Source: Flectonema sp. DT1601 (taxonomy: Eukaryota > Euglenozoa > Diplonemea > Diplonemida > Diplonemidae). Taken from it: a DNA stretch of 64,000 nt. How positions within the stretch are numbered: position 1 is the first letter of the stretch; each line of letters opens with the position of its first letter. The notes beneath the pieces are model-generated. The model was given only the letters and a program-made list of their open reading frames with translations, was not told the DNA's origin and searched no databases. Below are positions 40,870 to 49,497 of the stretch, piece after piece. Position numbers and translations under genes: made by a program. Location of the stretch: assembly GCA_964019425.1 (NCBI GenBank), contig OZ025815.1:62001-126000 (forward strand), read 5' to 3'.

Positions 40870-42309
40870 TTAGAACTCATCGAGGTCTTGTTTCACTTTC
40901 TTGAGGATGTCTCTCAGGCGATCGTTTTCTGTTTTAAGAGTTTCATTCTCAGCTGATAATTTTTCAATTAATAAATCCTTATTATCTTTTGGTTCAGAAA
41001 CTGTAACACTTTGAGAGTCTTCTTCTTCAGAGACGTCATCAGCAGTCTCAGTGACGAGTAGCTCGACATCGATGACAGAAATCAGAGAAGACATATCAAC
41101 AGATGTTTCATTTATTAGAAGATCTCGAGCTCTGGTTAGTAGTTGTCTGGCTCTTAAAGAATGCTTCTTATCAGCGAAGAGGAATGCTTCAGCCATTTTC
41201 TGTAAAAGTACTCCTCCGTTACCATCTTGAAGTAGTCCCCTGTCATCTAAATTAACAATCGCTTGCTCAATAAACTGATGAGTGTCAGAAAGTCGGCGCA
41301 TTAACTCTTCAGGAAGGTTTTGAGATATGGTTACCAGTTTGTCGATTAATCCAAATAATGGAGTGCAATGAATACCGTCTTTTGATGACTCGACTGCTAG
41401 TGCGCTGATAAAGTACTCTCTTGATTCTTCGTATCTCTCTTGTATAAAAAAACAATCACCCACAAGGAAGGCTGCTGTTCCAGTTAATGGAGAGTCAGGT
41501 CCAACTGTTTCTAAAAACAGTTTGTATGCCTTTTGATAATGATGTTCTGCTTTAGAATATATCTTGTCAGCAAGATACGCCCCAGCCAAGGAGTCGTGAA
41601 CCTTTGCAATCATAACTTTGTCATCAGGTGATGATTGATAGTGTTCTTTTAGAGCCTGTTCGAGATAATTAATTGCTTCCTCGTGTTGTTGTAAATTCTT
41701 TTTTACAAGTCCAAGTGACCACATGTCATCTTTGTCCATTTTCCCTCCTTTTAAAGTAATACATGTTTCAATGTGTTCAAGAGCTTTATCATAATTACCT
41801 ATTGAATTATATGCCGTAGTCAAGTTAGAGTGAGTTGCGATATTACTCGGGGCAATGGATGCCAACTCCTCTAGGATAATAGCACATTCTGGTTGACGGT
41901 TTTGTTTAAACCGAAGTGTAGCAAGTCTTTCGAGTGCTTTCCATAGAAATGGTCCTTGAGCTTCTCTACACCACGGCATGACCTGGTTTAGTAGTTTTTC
42001 TGCTTTATCAAGTTTGTAGTTTTTTATATAAACTCCAGCAATTTGCATAGCGTTTGCTACGAGTTCGTCTCCCTTCCAGATCTGTTTTGCTGCTTCTGAT
42101 ATGAATTTTTCTTCAATTAGTTCCAATCTTTTGTCGTTACCTTCACCGTCTGTGAATGACTCATCCCAGGGGTCGCTAACAAGAAGTGTTGTTGCCCTCA
42201 CGGGATCACTTATACCTGTTGGGGGTTTTATATTTTGGAGTATTTGCAACGTGTGAATAGAATTCCATCTTTGCTGTTGCATTTTAAATATAACTCTCCT
42301 GACGTTCAT
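40870..42309 (-). CDS. TPR protein, kinesin-light-chain-like repeats, C-terminal coiled coil
   Basis: 479 residues from the ATG at 42307-42309. The first 30 residues are basic and lack Asp and Glu (M-N-V-R-R-V-I-F-K), so mitochondrial import is possible. Residues about 70-340 hold tandem 34-42-residue TPRs with the usual A-x-x-x-x-G/N-x-Y pattern (A-T-H-S-N-L-T-T-A-Y-N-S-I-G-N-Y, D-S-L-A-G-A-Y-L-A-D-K-I-Y, F-L-V-G-D-C-F-F-I-Q-E-R-Y). The end is an acidic linker and a leucine-rich helix (L-S-A-E-N-E-T-L-K). TPRs bind partner proteins. Upstream, between the acceptor (TTTTAAAACAG) and this start, lies a seven-codon upstream frame (42314-42334). The main frame remains open for seven codons upstream without an ATG, so an upstream coding exon cannot be excluded. 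Confidence 0.75.
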   Translation of the reverse strand: MNVRRVIFKMQQQRWNSIHTLQILQNIKPPTGISDPVRATTLLVSDPWDESFTDGEGNDKRLELIEEKFISEAAKQIWKGDELVANAMQIAGVYIKNYKLDKAEKLLNQVMPWCREAQGPFLWKALERLATLRFKQNRQPECAIILEELASIAPSNIATHSNLTTAYNSIGNYDKALEHIETCITLKGGKMDKDDMWSLGLVKKNLQQHEEAINYLEQALKEHYQSSPDDKVMIAKVHDSLAGAYLADKIYSKAEHHYQKAYKLFLETVGPDSPLTGTAAFLVGDCFFIQERYEESREYFISALAVESSKDGIHCTPLFGLIDKLVTISQNLPEELMRRLSDTHQFIEQAIVNLDDRGLLQDGNGGVLLQKMAEAFLFADKKHSLRARQLLTRARDLLINETSVDMSSLISVIDVELLVTETADDVSEEEDSQSVTVSEPKDNKDLLIEKLSAENETLKTENDRLRDILKKVKQDLDEF

Positions 42310-43009
42310 AAACTCAGTAAACGACAAGTACCATCTGAAGAGTCTTCTTTAATCTGTTTTAAAAGAACAATAGTTTTGATTTGAGTGATATCAATAATAC
42401 AATAGTAGTAAGTATTCATCTGTTGAGAATAGTAATTAGGAAAGTAAAACAACTTCTTTGACAATGAGCCCCGTGTCACAACACACAGGAATACAATCCT
42501 CAGCTATAATATCCGAAAGGGGTGAGACAATCACTCCAACATGTTTTCCTTAATTTTCAATATTCGATCGGTTTCCTCATCGTAACAACCTCAAAATAGT
42601 ATCGTTCGTCTGTTAACACGAAGATCAGGAGGAATTGCTAAAGGATCATCTAAATAGAAATGTAAGTGTGTCACCAACTTATTCTATCTCAATTATTCTA
42701 TCTCTCAATTACACATGTCTTTAGTAGACAAACAACATCTGTTCCCTTAACGGGGCTGTTTGGTTGTTTTTTTTTATTTTTATTTTCATAAGTCAAAAAA
42801 AAACAACAACAAAAACCAGTAAAACATTACATACTTACACATCTCAGCAGTAGCATTACAAGATAATATCTTTGAGAGATGCTCTCGTTCTATAACTGCT
42901 CTGTCTGTTGGTTCAAGAGTTGAATCCCAACAGGTATTAATTCTGTGTTGATGTTGATGTTGGTGTTGATGAATTCATCTTCACCCGAAGGAATACTTTA
43001 AGGTATGGC
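42310..43009. other. 0.7-kb gap
   Basis: Holds the leader and upstream frame of the TPR gene at its low end. A T run lies near 42765-42785 and a short GTTGAT repeat near 42945-42972. No other gene seen. Confidence 0.5.
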
Positions 43010-44482
43010 TCAAAAAACAAAACCATACTTTTTACACGAATTCTCCTTATAAGGAACTCGTAACTTTAGAAGTTTCGATTCAAATATTCGCGCAGCCTGA
43101 AGATAGACCTGCTCATCGAACTGTTTTATTAGTTTGGTGGAATTCTATTTGTGACATCGCAGACTATCCTACAGAATGTTTATATAAAATAATTAACAAA
43201 CCTTATTCTGTTCCTCAATAGCAGAGAGGACAGCCGAATCAAGTTTGCGCTTTGTAAACTGAACATGGTGTTGGCAAACAGCATAGTTTTGTAGTGCGCC
43301 AGAAGACTTTTGAGATAACATATGCATCGACGCATCAAGTCGATCTCCTACAAAGATAGTTGAGATGGATGCTAAGAATTGTAATGCAGCAGTGAGTGTT
43401 TCCTTTGTGGCTGGCTCTTCCATGGGAGCTCCAGCTAAAGTCTTAGTGAGTCGATTGTGAATTATCTCACAAGTCGATCGAGAATCCCCAAGTTCTGAGT
43501 AGATATCGAGTGGATTTCTTTTTGGATCAGCTAGCCCGAGACAGTCTGGTTTATTCCTTTTAAGCATCCCAGCAAATCCCGCAATCGGTTCCTGAACAAA
43601 AAGAGTAAAGTTCGAATCTAAGTCAATCGCTTGTTGTTTACTCTGAACTCTGACTAATTTAATATTTGATTGCTTAGTTGGAACTGTATCTGGATAGAGT
43701 TCCTTATCTAAAGTACAGGTAAATGAGTCGTGTCCATTAGGAAGTTCTAACAAAACAAGAGTGTTATCTTTTAATGATGTTGGTGGATCAGTAGAAAGAA
43801 GTGACGGTGTTGCTTTACGAGGAGGAGCTGGTGTTTCTTTTTCAGCTACCATGGGTTTATCTTGAATTTCTGTTTCAATCAGTTTTTGTACTTGTGTCTC
43901 AGCTGCTGAGCCTGGTATAATTTTAGACTTCACTTTTACAGGTTGTTCTGAAGGAGTTGGGGTGGGTTGTGGAGGAAGTGTTTTTATCACCCTTTCCGAT
44001 GGAATTGGTTTCTTAACCGTCGGGGGAGACCTAGTCGCGAGCGTGTAATTTTCTCTTGGTAACGGCTGTAAGATAAACTGTTTCACTCCTGATAACGGTG
44101 ATATTTTTACAACTGGAGAATCCGTTTCTACCACTTCTGGTTTTGTAGCAACCGCACTCAATTCTAATACTTTTCGTTTAAGATATCTCCACTGAACCAT
44201 TTTAATACCCGCCTTCCTTGCATCATCGTCTGTTGCTGTTTGAATTTTACTAAAACTATTCAATCCATTTATAAATAACTTCTCAGTACTGTCTTCTAAT
44301 TCAAGTGTCGTAAGGAGATTTCTAAGTCTCGTTTTTGATTCATCTTTTAATCCAATCTGAGTCTGAATACCTGCCGACCAATGATCGCTAAGGGATTGAC
44401 TGTGTAATAACAACATGCCAACAGACAAACATACTACAACACCAGCAAGGAATATCCGAGATGAACTATTTACACACAACAT
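43010..44482 (-). CDS. Sulfotransferase-like type II membrane protein with altered motifs
   Basis: Two exons, 43202-44482 and 43010-43120, give 463 residues. The donor AAG|GTTTGT and acceptor AATAAAACAG are in phase 0 (intron 81 bases). Residues 8-26 are a signal anchor; a Pro/Lys-rich stem follows (about 100-240), then a luminal domain. F-T-L-F-V-Q-E-P-I-A-G-F sits where Sulfotransfer_2 enzymes have F-x-F-V-R-D-P-x-E-R-F (3'-phosphate site), and I-F-V-G-D-R-L-D-A-S-M where they have F-V-G-L-x-E-R-F-D-E-S. Exon 2 supplies F-D-E-Q-V-Y-L-Q-A-A-R-I-F-E-S-K-L, the usual final helix. The P-K-T-G-G-T 5'-phosphosulfate loop is not visible and the key Arg-Asp pair is Gln-Glu. It is likely a Golgi protein that has lost PAPS binding. 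A two-codon upstream frame lies at 44504-44512. Confidence 0.65.
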
Positions 44483-44768
44483 GACTCACTGGGTTGATAT
44501 CTATCAATTCATTTTGTGACCCCAGCTGATCTGAAAGAACATAAAACAAATCGCAATCACACTTAACAGTAAACAATTCGAGTCTAAGAACTCGTACTCA
44601 TTTTTTTTTTTTTTTTTTCTTTGATAATTATTGATAGAACGTGGCGAAGATACTAAACTTAAAAAACAAACAATACCAAATCTAAACAACAGTTTCTTAG
44701 ATCAAATAATCTACTGAAGCAGGGAATCGAACTGACCAACAATAATGATAAATTGAACTGCTCAGATT

Positions 44769-45809
44769 TTACAAAGAGCCACACTTCAGATACTCAGAAT
44801 CAAGTGCCCTCCTTGCAGTAAGTCTTTCATAAGGATCTCTCTCTAGTAGTCCTCTGACTAGATCACGGAATCCACTAGGCATCGAAGAGCAGTGATTTCT
44901 AAGAGTTGGATTCTTTCTCAGAGTTGATGAGAGTCGAGGGTCAGAAGATCTACGAGCTCTGCCTTTAGAATCGAAAAAAGATTTATAACGACGACACATA
45001 TGAGATGAGAAGCTTCCACAAATATGTTCAATCAACACAATGTGTTCTGATGTATCAGTAGGAGAGAATAATAACTCACCAGTCACAAGTTCTACTAGTA
45101 AACATCCAACTGACCAGATATCAACTGGCATTGACCAGTTCGCTCCAAACATTACTTCGGGTGCTCTGTAATTCTTTGTTTGAATAACATCTTCCTTTGG
45201 TTCATCATCATATTGAGCGTTCCCTAAATCGATAATTACTATTTCAGAACTCAGAGGATGGTTTTTTGAGCTGCTTCGGAGCATTTCAGGATGACGAAAA
45301 ACGATATTTTCGGGTTTGATATCCGTGTGAATGATATTCAAAGAATGTAATTGTTTCATTGCTGAAAGAATATGATAAGACACTGCCTGGACTGTGTTTG
45401 AAGGGAATCCTTTATAATCATTCGACACGATGACATCAAAGATTGAAGGACCATATTTAGGAAATACAATACACCTGTGACGATCAAATGTAAAGTCTTC
45501 AATAATCTCAGCGCATCCCAACGAGTTCGTTGGGTCTTTTGATTTTATATCTCTTAGCATTGTTATTTCTATTAACGCGGATTCATGATACCTTCTGATG
45601 TCGTGTACGAACTTCATTGCTACTGTTGTTCCTTTTGTTCTATTTCTTCCTTGGATTACTTTAGCGAAGGCTCCCTTTCCTAGTTCTTTTACTAATTCAT
45701 ATTCCATTACTCGTTCTCCAGTTCTCCACTCAAATTGTCTCCTTCCATCATTCGGAGTTTCTCTACGTCCTGAAGATTCACTCCGCCGACGTTTTACTTT
45801 GTCGGGCAT
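44769..45809 (-). CDS. CLK/LAMMER-type protein kinase
   Basis: 346 residues from the ATG at 45807-45809. The acceptor TTTACTAATTCAG ends 12 bases upstream, so an in-frame ATG 27 codons earlier is rejected. Kinase motifs: G-K-G-A-F-A-K-V loop (44-51), K66, E81, H-T-D-I-K-P-E-N (161-168), D-L-G-N-A (194-198, in place of D-F-G-S-A), Y-R-A-P-E-V (214-219), D-I-W-S-V-G (230-235). The E-H-I-V-L-I-E-H-I stretch (255-263) stands where CLKs have E-H-L-A-M-M-E-R-I. H-T-D and the D-D-E after the DLG are typical of CLKs. CLKs phosphorylate SR splicing factors in the nucleus and phosphorylate Ser, Thr and Tyr. The catalytic residues are present, so it is probably active. Confidence 0.85.
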   Translation of the reverse strand: MPDKVKRRRSESSGRRETPNDGRRQFEWRTGERVMEYELVKELGKGAFAKVIQGRNRTKGTTVAMKFVHDIRRYHESALIEITMLRDIKSKDPTNSLGCAEIIEDFTFDRHRCIVFPKYGPSIFDVIVSNDYKGFPSNTVQAVSYHILSAMKQLHSLNIIHTDIKPENIVFRHPEMLRSSSKNHPLSSEIVIIDLGNAQYDDEPKEDVIQTKNYRAPEVMFGANWSMPVDIWSVGCLLVELVTGELLFSPTDTSEHIVLIEHICGSFSSHMCRRYKSFFDSKGRARRSSDPRLSSTLRKNPTLRNHCSSMPSGFRDLVRGLLERDPYERLTARRALDSEYLKCGSL

Positions 45810-45967
45810 ATTATATAAAACTGAATTAGTAAAGTAAGTTATTATAAAGTAGTTGTAATAATGATAGTTTGGTATCGTCAATTTCGTCAATGATTACTTT
45901 AATACTCACAAAGATGATCAGAGCAATCACTTGTGTTTGTTGAATAAGTATATTGATGTGAAGTAGA

Positions 45968-47188
45968 CTACCACCCCATTTGCTTCATTTTAGCATCCGC
46001 TCTTGAGACAACAAACTCCATGTGAGGTTTAGACTTTCCAACCATAGACGACCCAACGTTGTTTTGATTCTTCGTAAACTTATCATTGTTCATTCCCTGC
46101 CAGAGTCCTAACATTACTACACGAGCGTAGTCAAGCCAGCAATAATCCCATGTTGGACGAACTAGTTTTAAATATGTCGCTAGCTGTTCTTCAGATAGAA
46201 GTGATTGTAAAATAGTATCGTAATGCTGAAAGTAATCATCGAATTGATTAATTCTATCAACATGAATACCAGCTGTTATAATATTAGAGATATCTGAAAG
46301 AGGGTTTCCTGATCCAGTCCATTGAGCGTCAATTAATTTACACTCCGACTTGTCATCAGTTAAGTCTTTGAAGAACATGTTGGGTCCCTTTGCATCTCCG
46401 TGGACTCTCGTTATTGAGACTGAACGAGCTTGTCGATCGATTTCTTCGGAGAACTTCGCAATGCGAGGACCGACTGTAACATCAAAGTTGTTATTGAAAT
46501 CGCAAACAGACTTCCAATGGCGAGACACGGAATCAATATCTGTTTCTGAAGCGTGGCGAGTCGGAAGTACCCAAAACGATCCAGGCAGCTCGCGTAATGA
46601 TGCAGCATCGTTCCAGTAGGCTGCGTGAAACTCTGCCAATCCCTCGAGTGCCGATAACATTCTGCTGTGAGTTAGTTCTGGTTTTTGATTATATCCCGAC
46701 GCAGTAAAATTCTCTAAAATTAGAACAAACTCAGGATTCTGTCCAGGACAAGGGATCTCTTCTGCGAGATAGTAACGAGGCCACATCGAGCGGGTCTTTT
46801 CAACTTGGTTTTTATAAAATTCAACTTCTCTCCGAGCACTACCAATAAATGTTTCGCGGACAACACCTTCTGGTTTTTGCATTGCGTGGGAATGTGATAC
46901 ACGCTTTACAATAATTTGACTGCTGCCAAGCATGGCTGGTATGATGGTTGCTTGCCGACCAGCTATCACTTGTGATGTGTCCATTATTGATATATCCTTA
47001 TTGATTAACGAACCCACATGTTTCCCACATTCTAATTCCAAATATTTATCGCCTTCCATGTGATTGTGTGGGTCTGCTGATGTTGAATACGATTTTAGTT
47101 CATCTGAGTCATCTCTTCCTCTACCAATCAAGCGAATGGTAATCATCGCGGCAACCACTGATGCCATAAATAGCAGTACGTACCTCAT
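45968..47188 (-). CDS. EcKinase/aminoglycoside-phosphotransferase-like membrane protein
   Basis: 406 residues from the ATG at 47186-47188, 14 bases after the acceptor TTTTATTACAATCAG. Residues 3-20 form one membrane segment, so a short tail faces one side and the kinase-like domain the other. The domain has the small-molecule kinase pattern: V-K-R near 94-96, R-E-V-E-F-Y (120-125), F-V-L-I-L-E-N (154-160), H-G-D-A-K-G-P-N (264-271, Brenner-type loop) and L-I-D-A-Q-W-T-G-S-G-N-P-L-S-D (285-299), which matches the D-F-Q-W of ecdysteroid-kinase-like proteins. Substrates in that family are hydroxylated small molecules, and here they are unknown. The two loops are intact, suggesting activity. Confidence 0.8.
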   Translation of the reverse strand: MRYVLLFMASVVAAMITIRLIGRGRDDSDELKSYSTSADPHNHMEGDKYLELECGKHVGSLINKDISIMDTSQVIAGRQATIIPAMLGSSQIIVKRVSHSHAMQKPEGVVRETFIGSARREVEFYKNQVEKTRSMWPRYYLAEEIPCPGQNPEFVLILENFTASGYNQKPELTHSRMLSALEGLAEFHAAYWNDAASLRELPGSFWVLPTRHASETDIDSVSRHWKSVCDFNNNFDVTVGPRIAKFSEEIDRQARSVSITRVHGDAKGPNMFFKDLTDDKSECKLIDAQWTGSGNPLSDISNIITAGIHVDRINQFDDYFQHYDTILQSLLSEEQLATYLKLVRPTWDYCWLDYARVVMLGLWQGMNNDKFTKNQNNVGSSMVGKSKPHMEFVVSRADAKMKQMGW

Positions 47189-47377
47189 TTGTACTGAAGT
47201 CTGATTGTAATAAAAGCAACTTATGTTGAGCGTTTTTTTTTTTTTTAAATATAAAAAGAAAGTTAACAATCAAATTTTACCCGCATTGTTGATTCTGAAG
47301 TGTAAAAGTATAAATTGGAACCCTTTCGAATTCAGAAACAACACTACGAAAAGAATGAATGTTTACAATATATCATC

Positions 47378-48565
47378 TCACCTTATGTTTTCATTAATAG
47401 CACCTGCCCATACGAAAGCATTCCCAGAAGGGTCACTAAATTGATAAACACGTTTTTGAGTATGCAATGAGAATGACCCCTCAGAGTCTGCTGTAGCCCA
47501 GGTAGTCCCGTCAAGCGTCACGGAGTTCTTAACTTCAAAAGTCTCAGGATCGTAGTAAAAGATTCGAGGAAGGGTCGTAACTGCAAGAATGCGACGCTTT
47601 GTAGACAGATGTCGAGTCTTTATAATTAATCCAGAATGAAGAACTTGTTCTCCTTTATATAAATATCTATCCAAATGAGAAGTAAAATCAGCATTGGTAA
47701 GAGTCACATTACACATTTCATGAATATTGTTCCAATCTACTGATGTGAACAAATCGAGGGTTCGAATATCTCTCCACCCCGGACGTTGTTCAGCATCACA
47801 AATCAGACCCTTCGTCACAATCTGACGAACACAAAACGGAAGATAAGGTGGAAAAATAAATTGACATTTTTTAATTGACTCAAATATTACTCTCTCGTCA
47901 TCTCCAATTGATCCTTGAAACGGTGATTTTCCAGAATATGCCTCGTACACAAGACAGCAGTAACTCCAAATTTCGGAAGCCGTACCAAGGGAATGACCAA
48001 GTGTGACCATTTCAGGAGGAATGTACTCCGGAGTTCCTGTAAAACCAGCTTCTTTTAGTTGCTCAAGGATTGGTGTGGGTTTATTGCATACAACAGCAGA
48101 ACCGAAGTCTGCGATCTTTATGTGGTAGTCAGATGTTAGTAACATATTGTGAGGCTTAACGTCTCTGTGAAACACATTTATCTGTTGTAGGAATTCTAAT
48201 CCGAGTGCGACTTCTCCTAATAGTCTCGGCATGATCTTTTGATCAGAACCATACCTTTGAATGTATTTATGAAGTGATCCGTTTGGACACAATTCAAGAA
48301 CTGTGTATGTTATGTTATCTTCTTCCCAATATGAGATAAGTTCAATAATAGATGGATGAGAATAGTTACTTAAAGTTTTTATTTCCTTTAACACATCACT
48401 CTCGCTGATTCCTTCAGTGATACGTCTTCTTGCTATTCTAGTGTCTGAGATCTTTACGGCAACTGGTGTTCCGGAACGGCGATCTGTTCCTCTAACTACG
48501 TTACTGGTACCACCGTCTCCCAGTTTTTGGGAGTGGCTGACCATGAAATCAGATTCTGGACCCAT
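47378..48565 (-). CDS. PDK1-type protein kinase with C-terminal PH domain
   Basis: 395 residues. The kinase domain (about 10-270) has K38, E61, H-R-D-V-K-P-H-N (133-140), D-F-G-S-A (153-157), G-F-T-G-T-P-E-Y (174-181) and P-P-E-M in place of A-P-E. The C-terminal 95 residues match the PDK1 PH domain, with K-R-R-I-L-A-V-T-T-L-P-R-I-F-Y-Y-D-P, S-L-H-T-Q-K-R-V-Y and the diagnostic D-P-S-G-N-A-x-x-W. PDK1 activates AGC kinases such as AKT and S6K after phosphoinositide binding. The residue equal to the activation-loop Ser241 is Gly here, with Thr two residues later. The frame ends at A-G-G-T-G-A, where G-T-G-A-G-A could be a donor: a join to an acceptor near 47293 would add about seven residues. 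The end is therefore slightly uncertain. Confidence 0.85.
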   Translation of the reverse strand: MGPESDFMVSHSQKLGDGGTSNVVRGTDRRSGTPVAVKISDTRIARRRITEGISESDVLKEIKTLSNYSHPSIIELISYWEEDNITYTVLELCPNGSLHKYIQRYGSDQKIMPRLLGEVALGLEFLQQINVFHRDVKPHNMLLTSDYHIKIADFGSAVVCNKPTPILEQLKEAGFTGTPEYIPPEMVTLGHSLGTASEIWSYCCLVYEAYSGKSPFQGSIGDDERVIFESIKKCQFIFPPYLPFCVRQIVTKGLICDAEQRPGWRDIRTLDLFTSVDWNNIHEMCNVTLTNADFTSHLDRYLYKGEQVLHSGLIIKTRHLSTKRRILAVTTLPRIFYYDPETFEVKNSVTLDGTTWATADSEGSFSLHTQKRVYQFSDPSGNAFVWAGAINENIR

Positions 48566-49497
48566 AATTAATATTTATTACTTGGGTAGGCTTGTCGTCA
48601 AGAATAAAGTCACAGGAGTAACATATTGAGAACTCTGAGATAGATTATGAAGTAAATGTGATTATATTAAATTGCTTTCGATCTCTTCAAGCTACTGAGA
48701 GCTTTCTATGACAGTAATTATTTTATTTTTTTTGGGAAGGGACAAAAAAAAATTTTTAAAAAAAGTTGGAAAAGTAAAATCCCATTAGTGATCAATTACA
48801 GATTCACAATGTGAGTTCAAAAATGACCAGCCTGTAAAAAAAAAAATTGTTTCCTTTTAGTAGTGCATGTTTCGAGGGTTAGCTAATGAGAGATCACGCA
48901 AGGAAGACGAGCGCTATGTAGTGCGATTAATGAAAGGCTAATAGAATACTTTCTTAGAGATTTATTTTTTTTTTTTTTTTTTTTCCCTCAGAAGCCGAAA
49001 TGCCGACATGAAAAAAAAATAATCTAAAAAACAAAACGGTAACCGAGTGACAACAAGGCACGATTCGTGTTTTTTTAGAATTATAACGACTTTCAATTTT
49101 TTTTTTTTTTTTTTTTTAAATAATGATTCAGCATAGCAACATAACGAACACGAATAAAAATCTTACCTAGCGGCACTAATCATGAACTAACTAAGATTAA
49201 GGTATGATCCCAGAGTACTTAGAAAGAAAAAAAAAAAAAAAAAAGAGAGGTGATACGGTTGTCTCCGCCGTTTATTATAATTTGCCCCCACCGGACCTTC
49301 TCATTAATTTAAAAAGGAAAAAAAAAGTTTAATTAAGATTACTAATATACTTTACTATGATACTTATGTTTCTTTTTTTTTTTTTTTTTTTGTTAAATGA
49401 AGCATTGCATCGGAATCAGTGAAGCAGATTGCCTCAATTTGATAATTTCGAATAAACAAAAGCTTTCAAATTCAATTAAGACGAAATATAAAATTTC
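48566..49497. other. 0.9-kb gap rich in T runs
   Basis: T runs lie at about 48966-48985, 49098-49118 and 49374-49391, with an A run at 49226-49243. A plus-strand frame at 49397-49633 is the complement of a real minus-strand exon. No other gene seen. Confidence 0.5.

Noticed and set aside
44690-44760. tRNA-like B-box sequence on the minus strand
   Set aside because: The T-arm stem does not pair and no A box or acceptor stem fits.
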